64,000 bases of DNA, from the NCBI RefSeq assembly GCF_004339805.1, contig NZ_SLUI01000018.1, positions 1 through 64,000 of the forward strand, in the 5' to 3' direction. The DNA is from Anaerospora hongkongensis. GTDB lineage: Bacteria > Bacillota > Negativicutes > Sporomusales > DSM-15969. Position numbers and translations under genes: made by a program. Positions 16,187 through 25,445 of the stretch are shown one piece after another. Numbering within the stretch: position 1 is the first letter of the stretch; the number at the start of each line of letters is the position of its first letter. The notes under the pieces are model-generated. The model made no database searches and was not told the origin of the DNA. It saw only the letters and a program-made list of their open reading frames with translations.

Positions 16187-17611
16187 ATGGGTGAAGTGAA
16201 GGTACGGGTTATCACAGAAGAGCAAAAAGCGGAACTTGCTGCGGCAATCGAGAGAGCGAAAGCGGCATTAGCTATTATCGAGACATATGATCAGCAGCGT
16301 GTTGACCGGTTATGCCAGGCAGTAGCCTGGGCTGTTGCTAACAAGCAAACTTTTCAGAGACTGGTTGATATGGGCATAGCAGAAAGCGGACTGGGCGATC
16401 CGGTAAGCCGAATGGGTAAACGAATGAAGATCCGCGGCGTTCTTAGAGATGCCTTACGGCAGAAAAGTGTGGGCATTATTGAAGAAATGCCGGAGAAGGG
16501 AATTGTCAAATATGCCAAGCCTGTTGGCATTATTGCCGGCATTGTGCCAACGACCAATCCTGATCTGACGCCTGCCGGTATTGGTATTTATGCCATTAAG
16601 GCCCGTGATGTGGCCATCTTTTCTGCTCATCCCCGCGCTAAAAATACGACGATGGAAACAGTGCGCATTATGCGGGAGGCCTTAGAAAAAGAAGGCGCAC
16701 CTGCGGATATTTTTCAGTGTCTTACCACTGCCAGCATACCGATGGCCAGCGCTTTAATGTCAGCTGCCGACTTAGTTATTGCTACCGGTGGTAAGGATAT
16801 GGTCCGTTCCGCCTATAGTTCCGGCACTCCTGCCTATGGAGTCGGGGCCGGCAATGCCACCATGGTCATTGATGAAACTGCCAATATCGAAGAAGCAGCT
16901 CGTAATACTATGCTGAGCAAGACCTCCGACTATGGGTCGGGCTGTTCAGCAGATGGCAATATCATTTTGTCTGATAAAATCTATGATCAATTTATTGGCC
17001 AATTGGTAAAAGAAGGCGGCTATTTGGCGAATGAGGAAGAAAAGCAAAAGCTGAAGAGCGTAATGTGGGATGAAGAAGGACACCGCCTGTCCCATACGGT
17101 TGCCATCAAGCCGCAGAAATTGGCCGAAATAGCTGGCTTTGAGATCCCTGCAGACCGGAAATTTATTATTGTTATTGGTGACGGTATCGGCAAGCAGCAT
17201 TTGTTCTCCGGTGAAAAGCTGACAACTCTGCTGGCTGTTCATCGGTATAGCGGTAATTTTGACAATGCCCTCAAAGCGGTAAAAGCAATCTATGAAGTTG
17301 GCGGTAAAGGTCATTCGGTGGGGATTTATTCCTTTAATGAAGAGCATATTCATAAGCTGGCCCTGATGGCTCCTGTTAGCCGGATTATGGTACGTCAGCC
17401 TCAATCTAAAGCTAATGCAGGTTCGTTTACTAACGGTATGCCGATGACCTCCAGTCTGGGCTGCGGTACCTGGGGAGGCAACATTGTTTCCGAAAATGTT
17501 CATTTAAAACATTATCTCAATACTACGTGGGTATCCAGTCCGATCCCGGAAGACAAACCAAGTGATGCTGAATTATTTGGTGAGTTTTATAATCCCGAGC
17601 TGGAGAAATAA
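16187..17611 (+). CDS. CoA-acylating aldehyde dehydrogenase family protein
   Basis: A 474-residue aldehyde dehydrogenase superfamily enzyme of the acylating class, converting an aldehyde plus CoA to acyl-CoA with NAD(P). PVGIIAGIVPTTNP near residue 110 and the catalytic-cysteine region YGSGCSADGN near 255 are the landmarks. They resemble sulfoacetaldehyde and succinate-semialdehyde acylating enzymes more than AdhE. GGAGGAG precedes the ATG at 16187. The HMG-CoA lyase gene follows after 5 bp, so the pair probably acts on connected acyl-CoA intermediates. The exact substrate is not determinable. Confidence 0.85.
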   Translation: MGEVKVRVITEEQKAELAAAIERAKAALAIIETYDQQRVDRLCQAVAWAVANKQTFQRLVDMGIAESGLGDPVSRMGKRMKIRGVLRDALRQKSVGIIEEMPEKGIVKYAKPVGIIAGIVPTTNPDLTPAGIGIYAIKARDVAIFSAHPRAKNTTMETVRIMREALEKEGAPADIFQCLTTASIPMASALMSAADLVIATGGKDMVRSAYSSGTPAYGVGAGNATMVIDETANIEEAARNTMLSKTSDYGSGCSADGNIILSDKIYDQFIGQLVKEGGYLANEEEKQKLKSVMWDEEGHRLSHTVAIKPQKLAEIAGFEIPADRKFIIVIGDGIGKQHLFSGEKLTTLLAVHRYSGNFDNALKAVKAIYEVGGKGHSVGIYSFNEEHIHKLALMAPVSRIMVRQPQSKANAGSFTNGMPMTSSLGCGTWGGNIVSENVHLKHYLNTTWVSSPIPEDKPSDAELFGEFYNPELEK

Positions 17612-17616
17612 CGCGC

Positions 17617-18558
17617 ATGGTACAGGAAGTGCGTCACTTGTATGATCCCGAGTGGCCCCGACGGATTCGCATTTGTGAAGTCGGTTTGCGTGATGGGCTG
17701 CAAAATGAAAAACGCTTATTCAGCCTGGAAGAAAAGTTGCTTTTGCTAAATAAAGTAGTAGACTCAGGCGTCAAGATTATTGAGATCGGTTCCTTTGTTA
17801 ACCCGAAGGCTGTGCCTGCTATGGCACAGACGGAGGAACTATGCCGGCTAATGCCGAAACTGGCAGGCGTAGAGTATCGGGCTCTTGTCGCTAATCTCAA
17901 AGGTGTCGAGCGGGCTTACTCGGCAGGAATTGCCAAAGTTAAGCTGACAGTCTCGGCAAGTGAGGCGCATTGCCGCAGCAACTTAAATAAAACCCCTGCA
18001 GAGATTATTGACGGGTTTACAAGCTGTGCTGCTTATGCTGCGGAACATAATATGAATGTATCCGGTGCCATATCAACAGCATTTGGATGCCCTTTTGAAG
18101 GCAGAGTCAAGCTGGAGCAGGTAGACAGGGTAGTACGCGATTTTTTACGGTTAGGGATAACGGAACTCTCCTTATCTGATACTACCGGCATGGCCAATCC
18201 CCGGCAGGTTTATGAACTGGGGAAATATATGACAACTGCTTTTCCATCAGTTCGTTGGGTCATGCACTTTCACAATACCCGCGGTATGGCTCTGGCGAAC
18301 ATTATTGCCGGTATACAAGCGGGCATTACAACCTTTGACGGAGCGTTTGCCGGATTAGGCGGCTGTCCCTTTGCACCGGGCGCTTCCGGCAATGTAGCAA
18401 CCGAAGATGTTGTTCATATGCTTCATGAGATGGGGATTGCCACAGGAATTGATTTAGAGGGTGCCATGTCGACTGCCCGTCTGGCACAGGAAATGGCAGG
18501 ACACACAACAGACAGCTTTGTTCTAAAAGCCGGAAGATGTGAAGATCTGGCAAAATAA
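17617..18558 (+). CDS. Hydroxymethylglutaryl-CoA lyase
   Basis: A 313-residue TIM-barrel enzyme of the HMGL-like (DRE-TIM) family that cleaves 3-hydroxy-3-methylglutaryl-CoA to acetoacetate and acetyl-CoA. The N-terminal EVGLRDGLQNEK carries catalytic Arg and Asp, HFHNTRGMALANI holds metal-ligand histidines, and FAGLGGCPFAPGASGNVATE is the family signature with the catalytic Cys. GGAG lies in the end of the upstream gene, 10 bases before the ATG, consistent with coupled translation. A lyase for a different 3-hydroxyacyl-CoA cannot be excluded. Confidence 0.9.
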   Translation: MVQEVRHLYDPEWPRRIRICEVGLRDGLQNEKRLFSLEEKLLLLNKVVDSGVKIIEIGSFVNPKAVPAMAQTEELCRLMPKLAGVEYRALVANLKGVERAYSAGIAKVKLTVSASEAHCRSNLNKTPAEIIDGFTSCAAYAAEHNMNVSGAISTAFGCPFEGRVKLEQVDRVVRDFLRLGITELSLSDTTGMANPRQVYELGKYMTTAFPSVRWVMHFHNTRGMALANIIAGIQAGITTFDGAFAGLGGCPFAPGASGNVATEDVVHMLHEMGIATGIDLEGAMSTARLAQEMAGHTTDSFVLKAGRCEDLAK

Positions 18559-18576
18559 AAAGTAACTAAGACTTGA

Positions 18577-18609
18577 AGAGGCCTCCTGTAATCATTACAG
18601 CAGGTCTCT
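18577..18609 (+). terminator. Rho-independent terminator
   Basis: Hairpin with arms around GAGGCCTCCTGTAA and TTACAGCAGGTCTC, loop TCA, after the lyase gene. The T-run is modest. Confidence 0.7.
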
Positions 18610-18722
18610 TACTTTTGGGAAGATAATTTATTCGCCGGTGGATTTGTGTTAATATAGTAATGATTACCTCAAATGGTAATAATAAGCCCAGCCGGATAAT
18701 TGACTGCTAAGGGGGTTCCGTT

Positions 18723-20192
18723 GTGTTTAAACAAAGCGATACGCCATTACTTACGGCAATGCAGACCTATGTGAAAGACAATGTCATTCCTTTTCATACG
18801 CCTGGACATAAGCAGGGTAAGGGTATCCATCCGAGTTTGGGGAATGTTCTTGATCATAAGGCGCTTGAATTGGATTTGGCGCTGATGTCGGAGCTGGATG
18901 ACCTGCATGAGCCGCATGGCTGCATAAAAGACGCGCAGGATCTGGCGGCTGAACTCTATGGCGCTGATCATAGCTTTTTTGTTATTAATGGTACAACCGG
19001 CGGGATATATGCAATGATCCTTGCAATAGCCGGACCGGGTGATAAAATAATCGTGCCCCGTAATTCTCATCGATCCATCATCGGTGGTATCATTTTAGGC
19101 GGAGCAGTACCTATCTTTATGCAGCCCGAAATTGATATGGAGCTGGGACTGGCTATGGGGGTAACACCGGAAACGGTAGAAAAAGCGATACTTCTCCATC
19201 CTGATGCCAAAGGTGTATTAATTATTAATCCCACCTATTACGGGGTTGCCACAGATTTGAAAAAGATCGTCGAGATTGTGCACAACAATAATATGTGTGT
19301 AATCGTAGATGAAGCTCATGGTCCTCATTTGAAGTTCGGTGACCGTCTGCCTATTCAGGCACTGGATGCAGGTGCCGATATCGTTGCCCAAAGTACGCAT
19401 AAAATTATTGGCGCCATGACACAGTGCTCAATGGTTCACTGCCGGGAAGGCCGTATCAACGTGCCGCGCTTAAAAGCTATGCTGCAGCTGGTACAGTCAA
19501 CAAGTCCAAACTATCTTTTGCTCGCGTCGTTGGATGTGGCCCGGATGCAAATGGCTACCGAAGGCCGTGAACTCATAAACCGCTCAATTGAGTTAGCCCG
19601 CTGGACACGGGCAGAGATTAATAAAATCCCTGGCCTGTATTCCTTTGGAGAGGATAAAATCGGTAATGCCGGTATATACAGCCTTGATCCCACCAAAATT
19701 ACGGTTACCGTTAAAGGGTTGGGCCTGAAGGGCTCTGATGCCGAACGGATTTTACGTTATCAATATAAAATACAAGCCGAATTATCCGACATGTATAACT
19801 TGCTTTTCCTCATTACTTTGGGCGATAATGAACAGGATGTACAGAATTTGGTGAATGCCCTCCGGGCTATGGCCGGCAACCATATGAAAGATGGCTTTAT
19901 TCCCGTAGCAGAAGATATCTATGCAGTGCATGGCTATCCTGCTCAGCCGGAGCAGGTTATTTCACCGCGGGAGGCCTTGTTCGGACGAACGAAGCAAGTT
20001 CCCTTTGAGGAGGCAGGCGGTAAAATCTGCGCAGAAATTGTTACCTTTTATCCCCCTGGTATTCCGATTCTGTGTCCAGGAGAGCGCATTTCAGAAGAAA
20101 ATATTGAATATTGCCGTCGTTTACAGGCAGCTTCGCTGCACATATCCGGTCCTGAAGATTATACGCTGACTACAATAAAAGTTGTTGAATAA
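18723..20192 (+). CDS. Orn/Lys/Arg decarboxylase family protein (YaaO/SpeA-like)
   Basis: A 489-residue fold-type I PLP enzyme of the short decarboxylase group, decarboxylating arginine, lysine or ornithine to a polyamine precursor. The PLP-lysine motif is STHKIIGAMTQ near residue 225; FHTPGHKQGKG is at the N-terminus and IVDEAHGPHLKF precedes the lysine. A GTG start at 18723 follows GGGGG. It is the yaaO equivalent at the head of the conserved yaaO-tmk-yaaR-holB block. Substrate preference cannot be read from sequence. Confidence 0.9.
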   Translation: MFKQSDTPLLTAMQTYVKDNVIPFHTPGHKQGKGIHPSLGNVLDHKALELDLALMSELDDLHEPHGCIKDAQDLAAELYGADHSFFVINGTTGGIYAMILAIAGPGDKIIVPRNSHRSIIGGIILGGAVPIFMQPEIDMELGLAMGVTPETVEKAILLHPDAKGVLIINPTYYGVATDLKKIVEIVHNNNMCVIVDEAHGPHLKFGDRLPIQALDAGADIVAQSTHKIIGAMTQCSMVHCREGRINVPRLKAMLQLVQSTSPNYLLLASLDVARMQMATEGRELINRSIELARWTRAEINKIPGLYSFGEDKIGNAGIYSLDPTKITVTVKGLGLKGSDAERILRYQYKIQAELSDMYNLLFLITLGDNEQDVQNLVNALRAMAGNHMKDGFIPVAEDIYAVHGYPAQPEQVISPREALFGRTKQVPFEEAGGKICAEIVTFYPPGIPILCPGERISEENIEYCRRLQAASLHISGPEDYTLTTIKVVE

Positions 20193-20239
20193 GACCGGAA
20201 TGGAACATTGTTTTTGACGATTAGGAGTAGGTGGAACCA

Positions 20240-21064
20240 ATGAAGTCAGTTGATTTTAAAGCCGTTGTTGTATGTAAGGAACTTAATTTAGGCAATATTG
20301 CCCAGCACTTTGGCATTTATCGTAAGTTTCGCTGGGAAGATTCCCTGAAGCTTACGGAAAATGAATTAAAAGGTATTATAAAAGTTCCGGAAAATAAAGT
20401 TGTGTATATCTTTCATTTTGGCAGCCTCGTTTTCATCAATTGTGAGCATCATGACATGATGGATATTCTGGAATACTTGAAGAGGCTTGAAAAAAATGTT
20501 TCAACAACTAACCTGCGTGATTACTCTGATGATTATAAACTGGAAATTAATCCTGAAGCCATTCCAGCGCTGAATAATGACTTTATGGTCGTGGCCAAGC
20601 TGAATGATCATCATATGGAAATCGTTTCAACAGTATTAGCTAAATCAGTAGCTCTCGAAAAAACAGAGATTGCGATTGATTTATTGCTGGATGAAATCGA
20701 AGATGTTATTTCATATTTGAACCTTGGTCAGCTAACAACCTCTGATTCGCAGCTGGCAAAGCTTTCAGCACGCATATTAAGTTTTAAGCTGAATACCCTT
20801 TCCTATATCATGTTGCTCGACAAGCCTGATATTACGTGGACGAACGAAGAAGCTGAGTATACCTTTACCGAATTGAGTGCTATTTTCGAATTGGAAGACC
20901 GATATGGGAAGATCCGTCAAAAATCGGATACACTGCTGGATATTACGCAGGTTTTTTCCACATTAGCTCATGCTGAACGCGGTAATCGCCTGGAATGGGC
21001 TATTATTATTCTCATTGCGATTGAGATTGTATTAACTTTATATGAAATGTTTGTGATGAAGTAG
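20240..21064 (+). CDS. RMD1/YagE (DUF155) family protein with C-terminal membrane anchor
   Basis: A 274-residue protein of the DUF155 family (yeast Rmd1/Sif2 and human RMND1 relatives). The soluble body holds VYIFHFGSLVFINCEHHDM and a helical second half; a single C-terminal transmembrane segment (LEWAIIILIAIEIVLTLYEM) places it as a tail-anchored membrane protein. ATG at 20240 is preferred because AGGTGG lies 5 bases upstream; a GTG at 20231 is possible. It sits between the decarboxylase and tmk, where B. subtilis has no homologue. Biochemical function is unknown. Confidence 0.8.
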   Translation: MKSVDFKAVVVCKELNLGNIAQHFGIYRKFRWEDSLKLTENELKGIIKVPENKVVYIFHFGSLVFINCEHHDMMDILEYLKRLEKNVSTTNLRDYSDDYKLEINPEAIPALNNDFMVVAKLNDHHMEIVSTVLAKSVALEKTEIAIDLLLDEIEDVISYLNLGQLTTSDSQLAKLSARILSFKLNTLSYIMLLDKPDITWTNEEAEYTFTELSAIFELEDRYGKIRQKSDTLLDITQVFSTLAHAERGNRLEWAIIILIAIEIVLTLYEMFVMK

Positions 21065-21083
21065 AGAAAAGGAGAGCCGCACA

Positions 21084-21752
21084 ATGGCAGGAAAACTAAT
21101 TATTATTGAAGCCGGTGACGGCTGCGGCAAGGCAACGCAAACGGCAAAACTCTATAACCGGCTGGCTGCAGAAGGCTATCCTGTACGCAAAGTGGAGTTT
21201 CCCAATTATGCTAGTCCTTCCTCTGCTTTGATTAAGATGTATCTTGGTGGAGAATTCGGTACACAGCCCGATGCGGTCAATGCTTACGCAGCATCAGCTT
21301 TTTTTGCCGTTGACCGTTTTGCGTCCTATAAGGCTTCCTGGGGAGACTGGTATCACCAGGGAGGAATCATTCTGGCCGATCGCTATACAACGTCCAATAT
21401 GGTTCATCAGGCTGTCAAAATTGCTGATGGAGAGGAAAGGAACCGTTTTTTAGACTGGCTGTGGGATTTGGAATTTGTCAAATTTGCACTGCCTGTCCCC
21501 GATCAGGTGCTGTTCCTTGATGTACCACCCCAATTAAGCGGCAGACTGCTGGCGGAGCGCGCTGCCCAGGCCGAGGCTAAGCCCGATATTCATGAGCGGG
21601 ATCAGGATTATCTGGTGCGCTGTTACCATAGTTACCGTATGCTGGCAGAGCGCTATCAGTGGCAGTCTATTGAATGTGTAAATGCTCATGAGTTAAAAAG
21701 TATTGAGCAAATCCATCAGGAAATTTATCAATCAGTGAAGAAGATTCTGTAA
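21084..21752 (+). CDS. tmk: Thymidylate kinase
   Basis: A 222-residue dTMP kinase that makes dTDP for DNA synthesis. The P-loop reads EAGDGCGKATQT (family usually EGxDGxGKxTQ, so one Gly is Ala), followed by VEFPNYASPSS and the DRYTTSN nucleotide-binding motif. GGAGAG precedes the ATG, and the gene starts 20 bp after the DUF155 gene. Gene order (yaaO, tmk, then yaaR and holB) agrees with the assignment. The Ala change within the P-loop is mild. Confidence 0.9.
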   Translation: MAGKLIIIEAGDGCGKATQTAKLYNRLAAEGYPVRKVEFPNYASPSSALIKMYLGGEFGTQPDAVNAYAASAFFAVDRFASYKASWGDWYHQGGIILADRYTTSNMVHQAVKIADGEERNRFLDWLWDLEFVKFALPVPDQVLFLDVPPQLSGRLLAERAAQAEAKPDIHERDQDYLVRCYHSYRMLAERYQWQSIECVNAHELKSIEQIHQEIYQSVKKIL

Positions 21753-21759
21753 GTATGAC

Positions 21760-21782
21760 AAGGGGGAGCACCCCCTTTTTTT
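21760..21782 (+). terminator. Rho-independent terminator
   Basis: Short perfect GC stem AAGGGGG/CCCCCTT with an AGCA loop and seven Ts, 8 bases after tmk. Confidence 0.9.
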
Positions 21783-21914
21783 ATTGCTATTTTCGTATTG
21801 AGTACTAATGTACGCAGTGTGGAAATAATATTGTAAAACGGGGGAGGAGTTTTGGGGAGGCAGGAGAAGTAAGGGGAAAAGAGGATCACAAGTGACAATA
21901 CTCAGGAGGTACTT

Positions 21915-23084
21915 ATGGAACGGAAAATTCAGCAGTTAGCTGCAGAGTATCATCAATATGTTATTGCGATGCGCAGGCATTTTAGAATGCATCCCGAACT
22001 TGGCGGGGAAGAGGTCGCCACCCAGAAAAAAATTATTGCCGAACTGGAAGCGCTGGGATTACAGCCCCGGGCTGCTGCCGGCACCGGTGTTATCGTAGAA
22101 GTACAGGGCCCTTTGCCGGGAAAAACGGTGGCAATCCGGGCCGATATCGATGCCTTGCCGGTACAGGATGAGATTGCGCAGCCTTACCGCTCGCAAAACG
22201 AGGGACTATGCCATGCCTGCGGACATGATGGGCATATGGCAATGCTGCTGGGGCTGGTTAAAATATTTACCGCATTGTCTGAAGAAGTTAAGGGCACAAT
22301 ACGCTTTTTATTTCAGCCCAGTGAAGAAAAATTTCCCGGTGGGGCAGAAGCGATGATTGCCGATGGGGCAATGGAAGGTGTTGACGCCGTGATTGGCGCT
22401 CATTTGTGGCAGCCGCTCCAAGTAGGGACAATCGGCATTACCTATGGCCCGATGATGGCTTCGCCGGATGAATTCAGTATCTCCATTCAGGGCAAGGGCG
22501 GGCACGGCTCAATGCCCCATCAGACGATTGATCCTATCAGTGTGGGCGCTCAAATTGCGCTGGCGCTAAAAGCGATTACCGGCAACGATATCAAACGAAA
22601 CGAACTGGCCGTATTATCGCTCGGCGTATTCAAAGCAGGCAGTGTATTTAATATTATTCCCGATACAGCGCTGTTGCAGGGGACGGTTCGCAGCTTCTCC
22701 CAGGAAGTGCGGGAGAATGTATTTGCCCGTATCGAGCAGATATGCGGCGGCATTTGCAGTGCCCATGGAGCGACATTCAGCTTTGAACCCGTGTATGGTT
22801 ACCCGCCGGTAATCAATCATCCTGAGGTGTCCGCTATGGTAGCAGCGGCTGGCAGGGAAGTGCTGAAGGAAGAAGGGGTCATTGAATTACAACCGGCCAT
22901 GGTGGGGGAAGATTTTTCGTTCTATCAGCAGCAGGCTCCGGGGGCGTTTATTTTTGTCGGTATTGGCAATCCCGAGAAGGGACTGGTGTACCCCCATCAT
23001 CATCCGAAGTTTGACATGGACGAGGAAGGCTTACGAATTGGTATGGAAGTAATGGCACGTACCGCTGTAAAACTATTAAGATAG
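21915..23084 (+). CDS. M20-family amidohydrolase (N-acyl-amino-acid deacylase type)
   Basis: A 389-residue di-metal peptidase/amidohydrolase that removes an acyl group from amino acids or related amides. Motifs: RRHFRMHPELGGEE, LCHACGHDGHMAMLLG with metal ligands Cys/His/Asp, the dimerisation-domain KGGHGSMPHQ, and C-terminal HHPKFDMDEEGL. CAGGAGG precedes the start. It leads a three-gene cassette with DUF3311 and an SSS transporter, suggesting import of an acylated or peptide-like compound and intracellular hydrolysis. Confidence 0.9.
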   Translation: MERKIQQLAAEYHQYVIAMRRHFRMHPELGGEEVATQKKIIAELEALGLQPRAAAGTGVIVEVQGPLPGKTVAIRADIDALPVQDEIAQPYRSQNEGLCHACGHDGHMAMLLGLVKIFTALSEEVKGTIRFLFQPSEEKFPGGAEAMIADGAMEGVDAVIGAHLWQPLQVGTIGITYGPMMASPDEFSISIQGKGGHGSMPHQTIDPISVGAQIALALKAITGNDIKRNELAVLSLGVFKAGSVFNIIPDTALLQGTVRSFSQEVRENVFARIEQICGGICSAHGATFSFEPVYGYPPVINHPEVSAMVAAAGREVLKEEGVIELQPAMVGEDFSFYQQQAPGAFIFVGIGNPEKGLVYPHHHPKFDMDEEGLRIGMEVMARTAVKLLR

Positions 23085-23096
23085 GGGGCAGATGAC

Positions 23097-23300
23097 ATGA
23101 ATGCTGTAAGAGTACTGTTGACACTTATCCCGTTTATCTGGTCAATCGGCTTATTGCCTTTTGCCAATCGGGTGAAGCCTTTGGTAATGGGCTTGCCGTT
23201 TCTCGCATTTTGGCTGGTGGCCGGTATTATTATCGCATTTTTGTGTATTAAAGCCCTTTATACGCTTGATTCCAAGAACAAAGAGGCAAATGACGCTTAA
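23097..23300 (+). CDS. DUF3311 small membrane protein
   Basis: A 67-residue protein with two predicted membrane helices (LLTLIPFIWSIGLLPFAN and LPFLAFWLVAGIIIAFLCI) and a charged tail. DUF3311 proteins are regularly encoded just before an SSS-family symporter and are presumed accessory subunits. It starts 12 bp after the amidohydrolase gene and 32 bp before the symporter gene. Confidence 0.85.
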   Translation: MNAVRVLLTLIPFIWSIGLLPFANRVKPLVMGLPFLAFWLVAGIIIAFLCIKALYTLDSKNKEANDA

Positions 23301-23332
23301 GCACCAAACAATCCGAAAGGAGCTAAATAACA

Positions 23333-24805
23333 ATGACCAATGAAAGTATGTCGTTAGCGGTTATTTTTATTTTTGTTGTCGGTGTTACAGTTGCAGGCAT
23401 GCTGCCGGGACTAAAGCGAAAGATGAATTTGGAAGAATGGGCGGTAGGCGGACGGAACTTTGGCCGCTGGCTGAACTGGTTTGTTATGGCCGGGGAGATT
23501 TATACGGCTTTTGCCTTTTTGGGAGCCAGCGGCTGGGCTTACGCCCGTGGCGGTCCTACTTTTTATATTTTAGGTTATGGTGCTTTGGCTTATATGGTGG
23601 GCTATTATCTTCTGCCGGTTATGTCCGCAGTTGGCCGCAAGTACAATCTCATGACCCAGTCCGACTTGGTTGAACACATGTATGGCAGCCGTACGCTGGG
23701 TATAGTAACCGCTTGCATCGGTGTCGCCTTTTTACTTCCTTATTTGCAGCTGCAATTAACCGGGCTGGGCTTGATCATTGAAACCTGTTCATACGGGCAG
23801 ATTGCCCGCGTGCCGGCAATGCTGATTGCTTTTACGATGGTGGCCGCTTTCGTGTATCTAAGCGGTCTGAAGGGAGTGGCATCAACCGCTGTAATTAAAG
23901 ATATCGTGATGATGGCGGCGGTTATTTTCTTTGGCCTGTATTTACCTATCCATTATTTTGGCAGTCTGGGGGGAATGTTTGAGGCTTTGGAAACGGCAAA
24001 GCCAGGTTTTCTTGCTTTGCCAGGCGGCACGAAGAATTTGGATGTAAGCTGGGCGATGTCCACTCTGGTTGTAACAAGCTTAGGTTTTTATATGTGGCCG
24101 CATTTTGCCGCCAACAGCTTCAGTGCCAAAAATCCGGATGTATTGCGTCATAATGCTGTTTATCTGCCTTTATATCAATTCTGCCTAATTTTTCCGATGT
24201 TTATTGGCTTTACAGCGCTGCTCGTGCTTGTACCTGTGTTGAAAACACCGGACATGGCTTTTATGACTATTGTACAGCACTTGTTTCCCGGCTGGGCACT
24301 CGGCCTCGTCGGCGGGGCAGGAGCGCTGGCATGCATGATACCTGCAGCCGATTTGCTGCTTTCTACTTCGATGCTGGTTACCCGCAATATTTATGGGCGT
24401 ACTGTAGGGCAAAATACTACACCGGAACAGGCAGGGCGTATTGCGCGACTGGTGGTGCTGGCATTAACGGCCGTAGCACTGGCACTGGCAATCTTCCTGC
24501 CTAACATGCTGGTCAATCTCCTGCTAACCGGCTATTCCGGCGTGACACAGTTTTTTCCTATGATCATGGCAGGCCTGTTCTGGAAAAGGGCCACTTGCTT
24601 AGCTGCTTATGCCGGACTCATTGTGGGAGAAGTAGTAGTGTTTGCCTTGATTTTAGGCAAACTTGATCCGCTGCCTTTTGCCGGGTTGAACTTAAATGCC
24701 GGATTTGTTGCTTTGGCAGCCAACCTTGCTGTTTTTATCGCTGTCAGCTTTATGACGCGCAGTGTAAGGGCTGGTGAGAGCAGCAAGGCAGCAGTGAATA
24801 AATGA
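23333..24805 (+). CDS. Sodium:solute symporter (SSS family)
   Basis: A 490-residue transporter with about 13 predicted membrane segments, of the SSS/SSF family that imports a solute with Na+. Family-type stretches include NLEEWAVGGRNFGRWLNWFV after the first helix and ACMIPAADLLLSTSMLVTRN in the core. GGAG precedes the ATG. Its partner is the DUF3311 protein upstream, and the M20 hydrolase suggests an N-acyl amino acid or peptide-like substrate, which is inference. Confidence 0.9.
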   Translation: MTNESMSLAVIFIFVVGVTVAGMLPGLKRKMNLEEWAVGGRNFGRWLNWFVMAGEIYTAFAFLGASGWAYARGGPTFYILGYGALAYMVGYYLLPVMSAVGRKYNLMTQSDLVEHMYGSRTLGIVTACIGVAFLLPYLQLQLTGLGLIIETCSYGQIARVPAMLIAFTMVAAFVYLSGLKGVASTAVIKDIVMMAAVIFFGLYLPIHYFGSLGGMFEALETAKPGFLALPGGTKNLDVSWAMSTLVVTSLGFYMWPHFAANSFSAKNPDVLRHNAVYLPLYQFCLIFPMFIGFTALLVLVPVLKTPDMAFMTIVQHLFPGWALGLVGGAGALACMIPAADLLLSTSMLVTRNIYGRTVGQNTTPEQAGRIARLVVLALTAVALALAIFLPNMLVNLLLTGYSGVTQFFPMIMAGLFWKRATCLAAYAGLIVGEVVVFALILGKLDPLPFAGLNLNAGFVALAANLAVFIAVSFMTRSVRAGESSKAAVNK

Positions 24806-24814
24806 TGATAACAG

Positions 24815-24868
24815 CCTCAACTGCCGGTTTGGGTAGAACCCTTTGAGTATCCGGTCAGTTGGGGTTTT
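24815..24868 (+). terminator. Terminator after the symporter gene
   Basis: Arms CCTCAACTGCCGG and CCGGTCAGTTGGGG (one mismatch) with a long loop, followed by TTTT. Confidence 0.7.
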
Positions 24869-24963
24869 ATCACTGTCATTTATTTGCTTATTTTTTGTAA
24901 AGGAATTATAATGAATAGTAATCTGTATATTATCATGGACTAACATCCAGCAGGAGGTCGGCA

Positions 24964-25410
24964 GTGAAGATTAATAAGATGGGCACATCGAATCCCCCTC
25001 TGCCTGTCGAGCGTGACAACAACGCTAAGACAGAAAAAAGCGGTGATCCTTTTGCGCTTAATCTGGCAAAATCCCAGGACAGCCAGATTAAGGAACGGCT
25101 TACTGAGCTTCTAGATGCCATAACCGAACAGGGAAAACGATTATCGACTGCACCGACGTTTGTGGAATTAAAAAGCTACCGTGAACTGGTGCGGGAATTT
25201 CTCGGTGAAGCAGTGGGGCGTATGTATACTCTGCAAACAAATGCCGGTTGGGATCGCCAGGGACGGAAGAAAATGTTTTCAACCATCAAGCAAATTGATG
25301 ATACACTCGCCGGCTTGACTGAAGATGTACGCATCGGCCAGGAGCGGCAGCTGAAAATAATGAATAAGCTTGATGCAATACGTGGGATGTTAGTCGATCT
25401 ATATATGTAA
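24964..25410 (+). CDS. yaaR: YaaR family protein (DUF327)
   Basis: A 148-residue helical protein of the DUF327 family, found just upstream of holB in many Firmicutes. The middle contains SYRELVREFLGEAVGRMY, the most conserved part of the family. It starts with GTG after AGGAGG. Function is unknown. The B. subtilis neighbour yaaQ, which lies between tmk and yaaR there, is absent; the transporter cassette occupies that position. Confidence 0.85.
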   Translation: MKINKMGTSNPPLPVERDNNAKTEKSGDPFALNLAKSQDSQIKERLTELLDAITEQGKRLSTAPTFVELKSYRELVREFLGEAVGRMYTLQTNAGWDRQGRKKMFSTIKQIDDTLAGLTEDVRIGQERQLKIMNKLDAIRGMLVDLYM

Positions 25411-25445
25411 TTATCTACCGGAATTCGTTATATACTGAGGGTACT

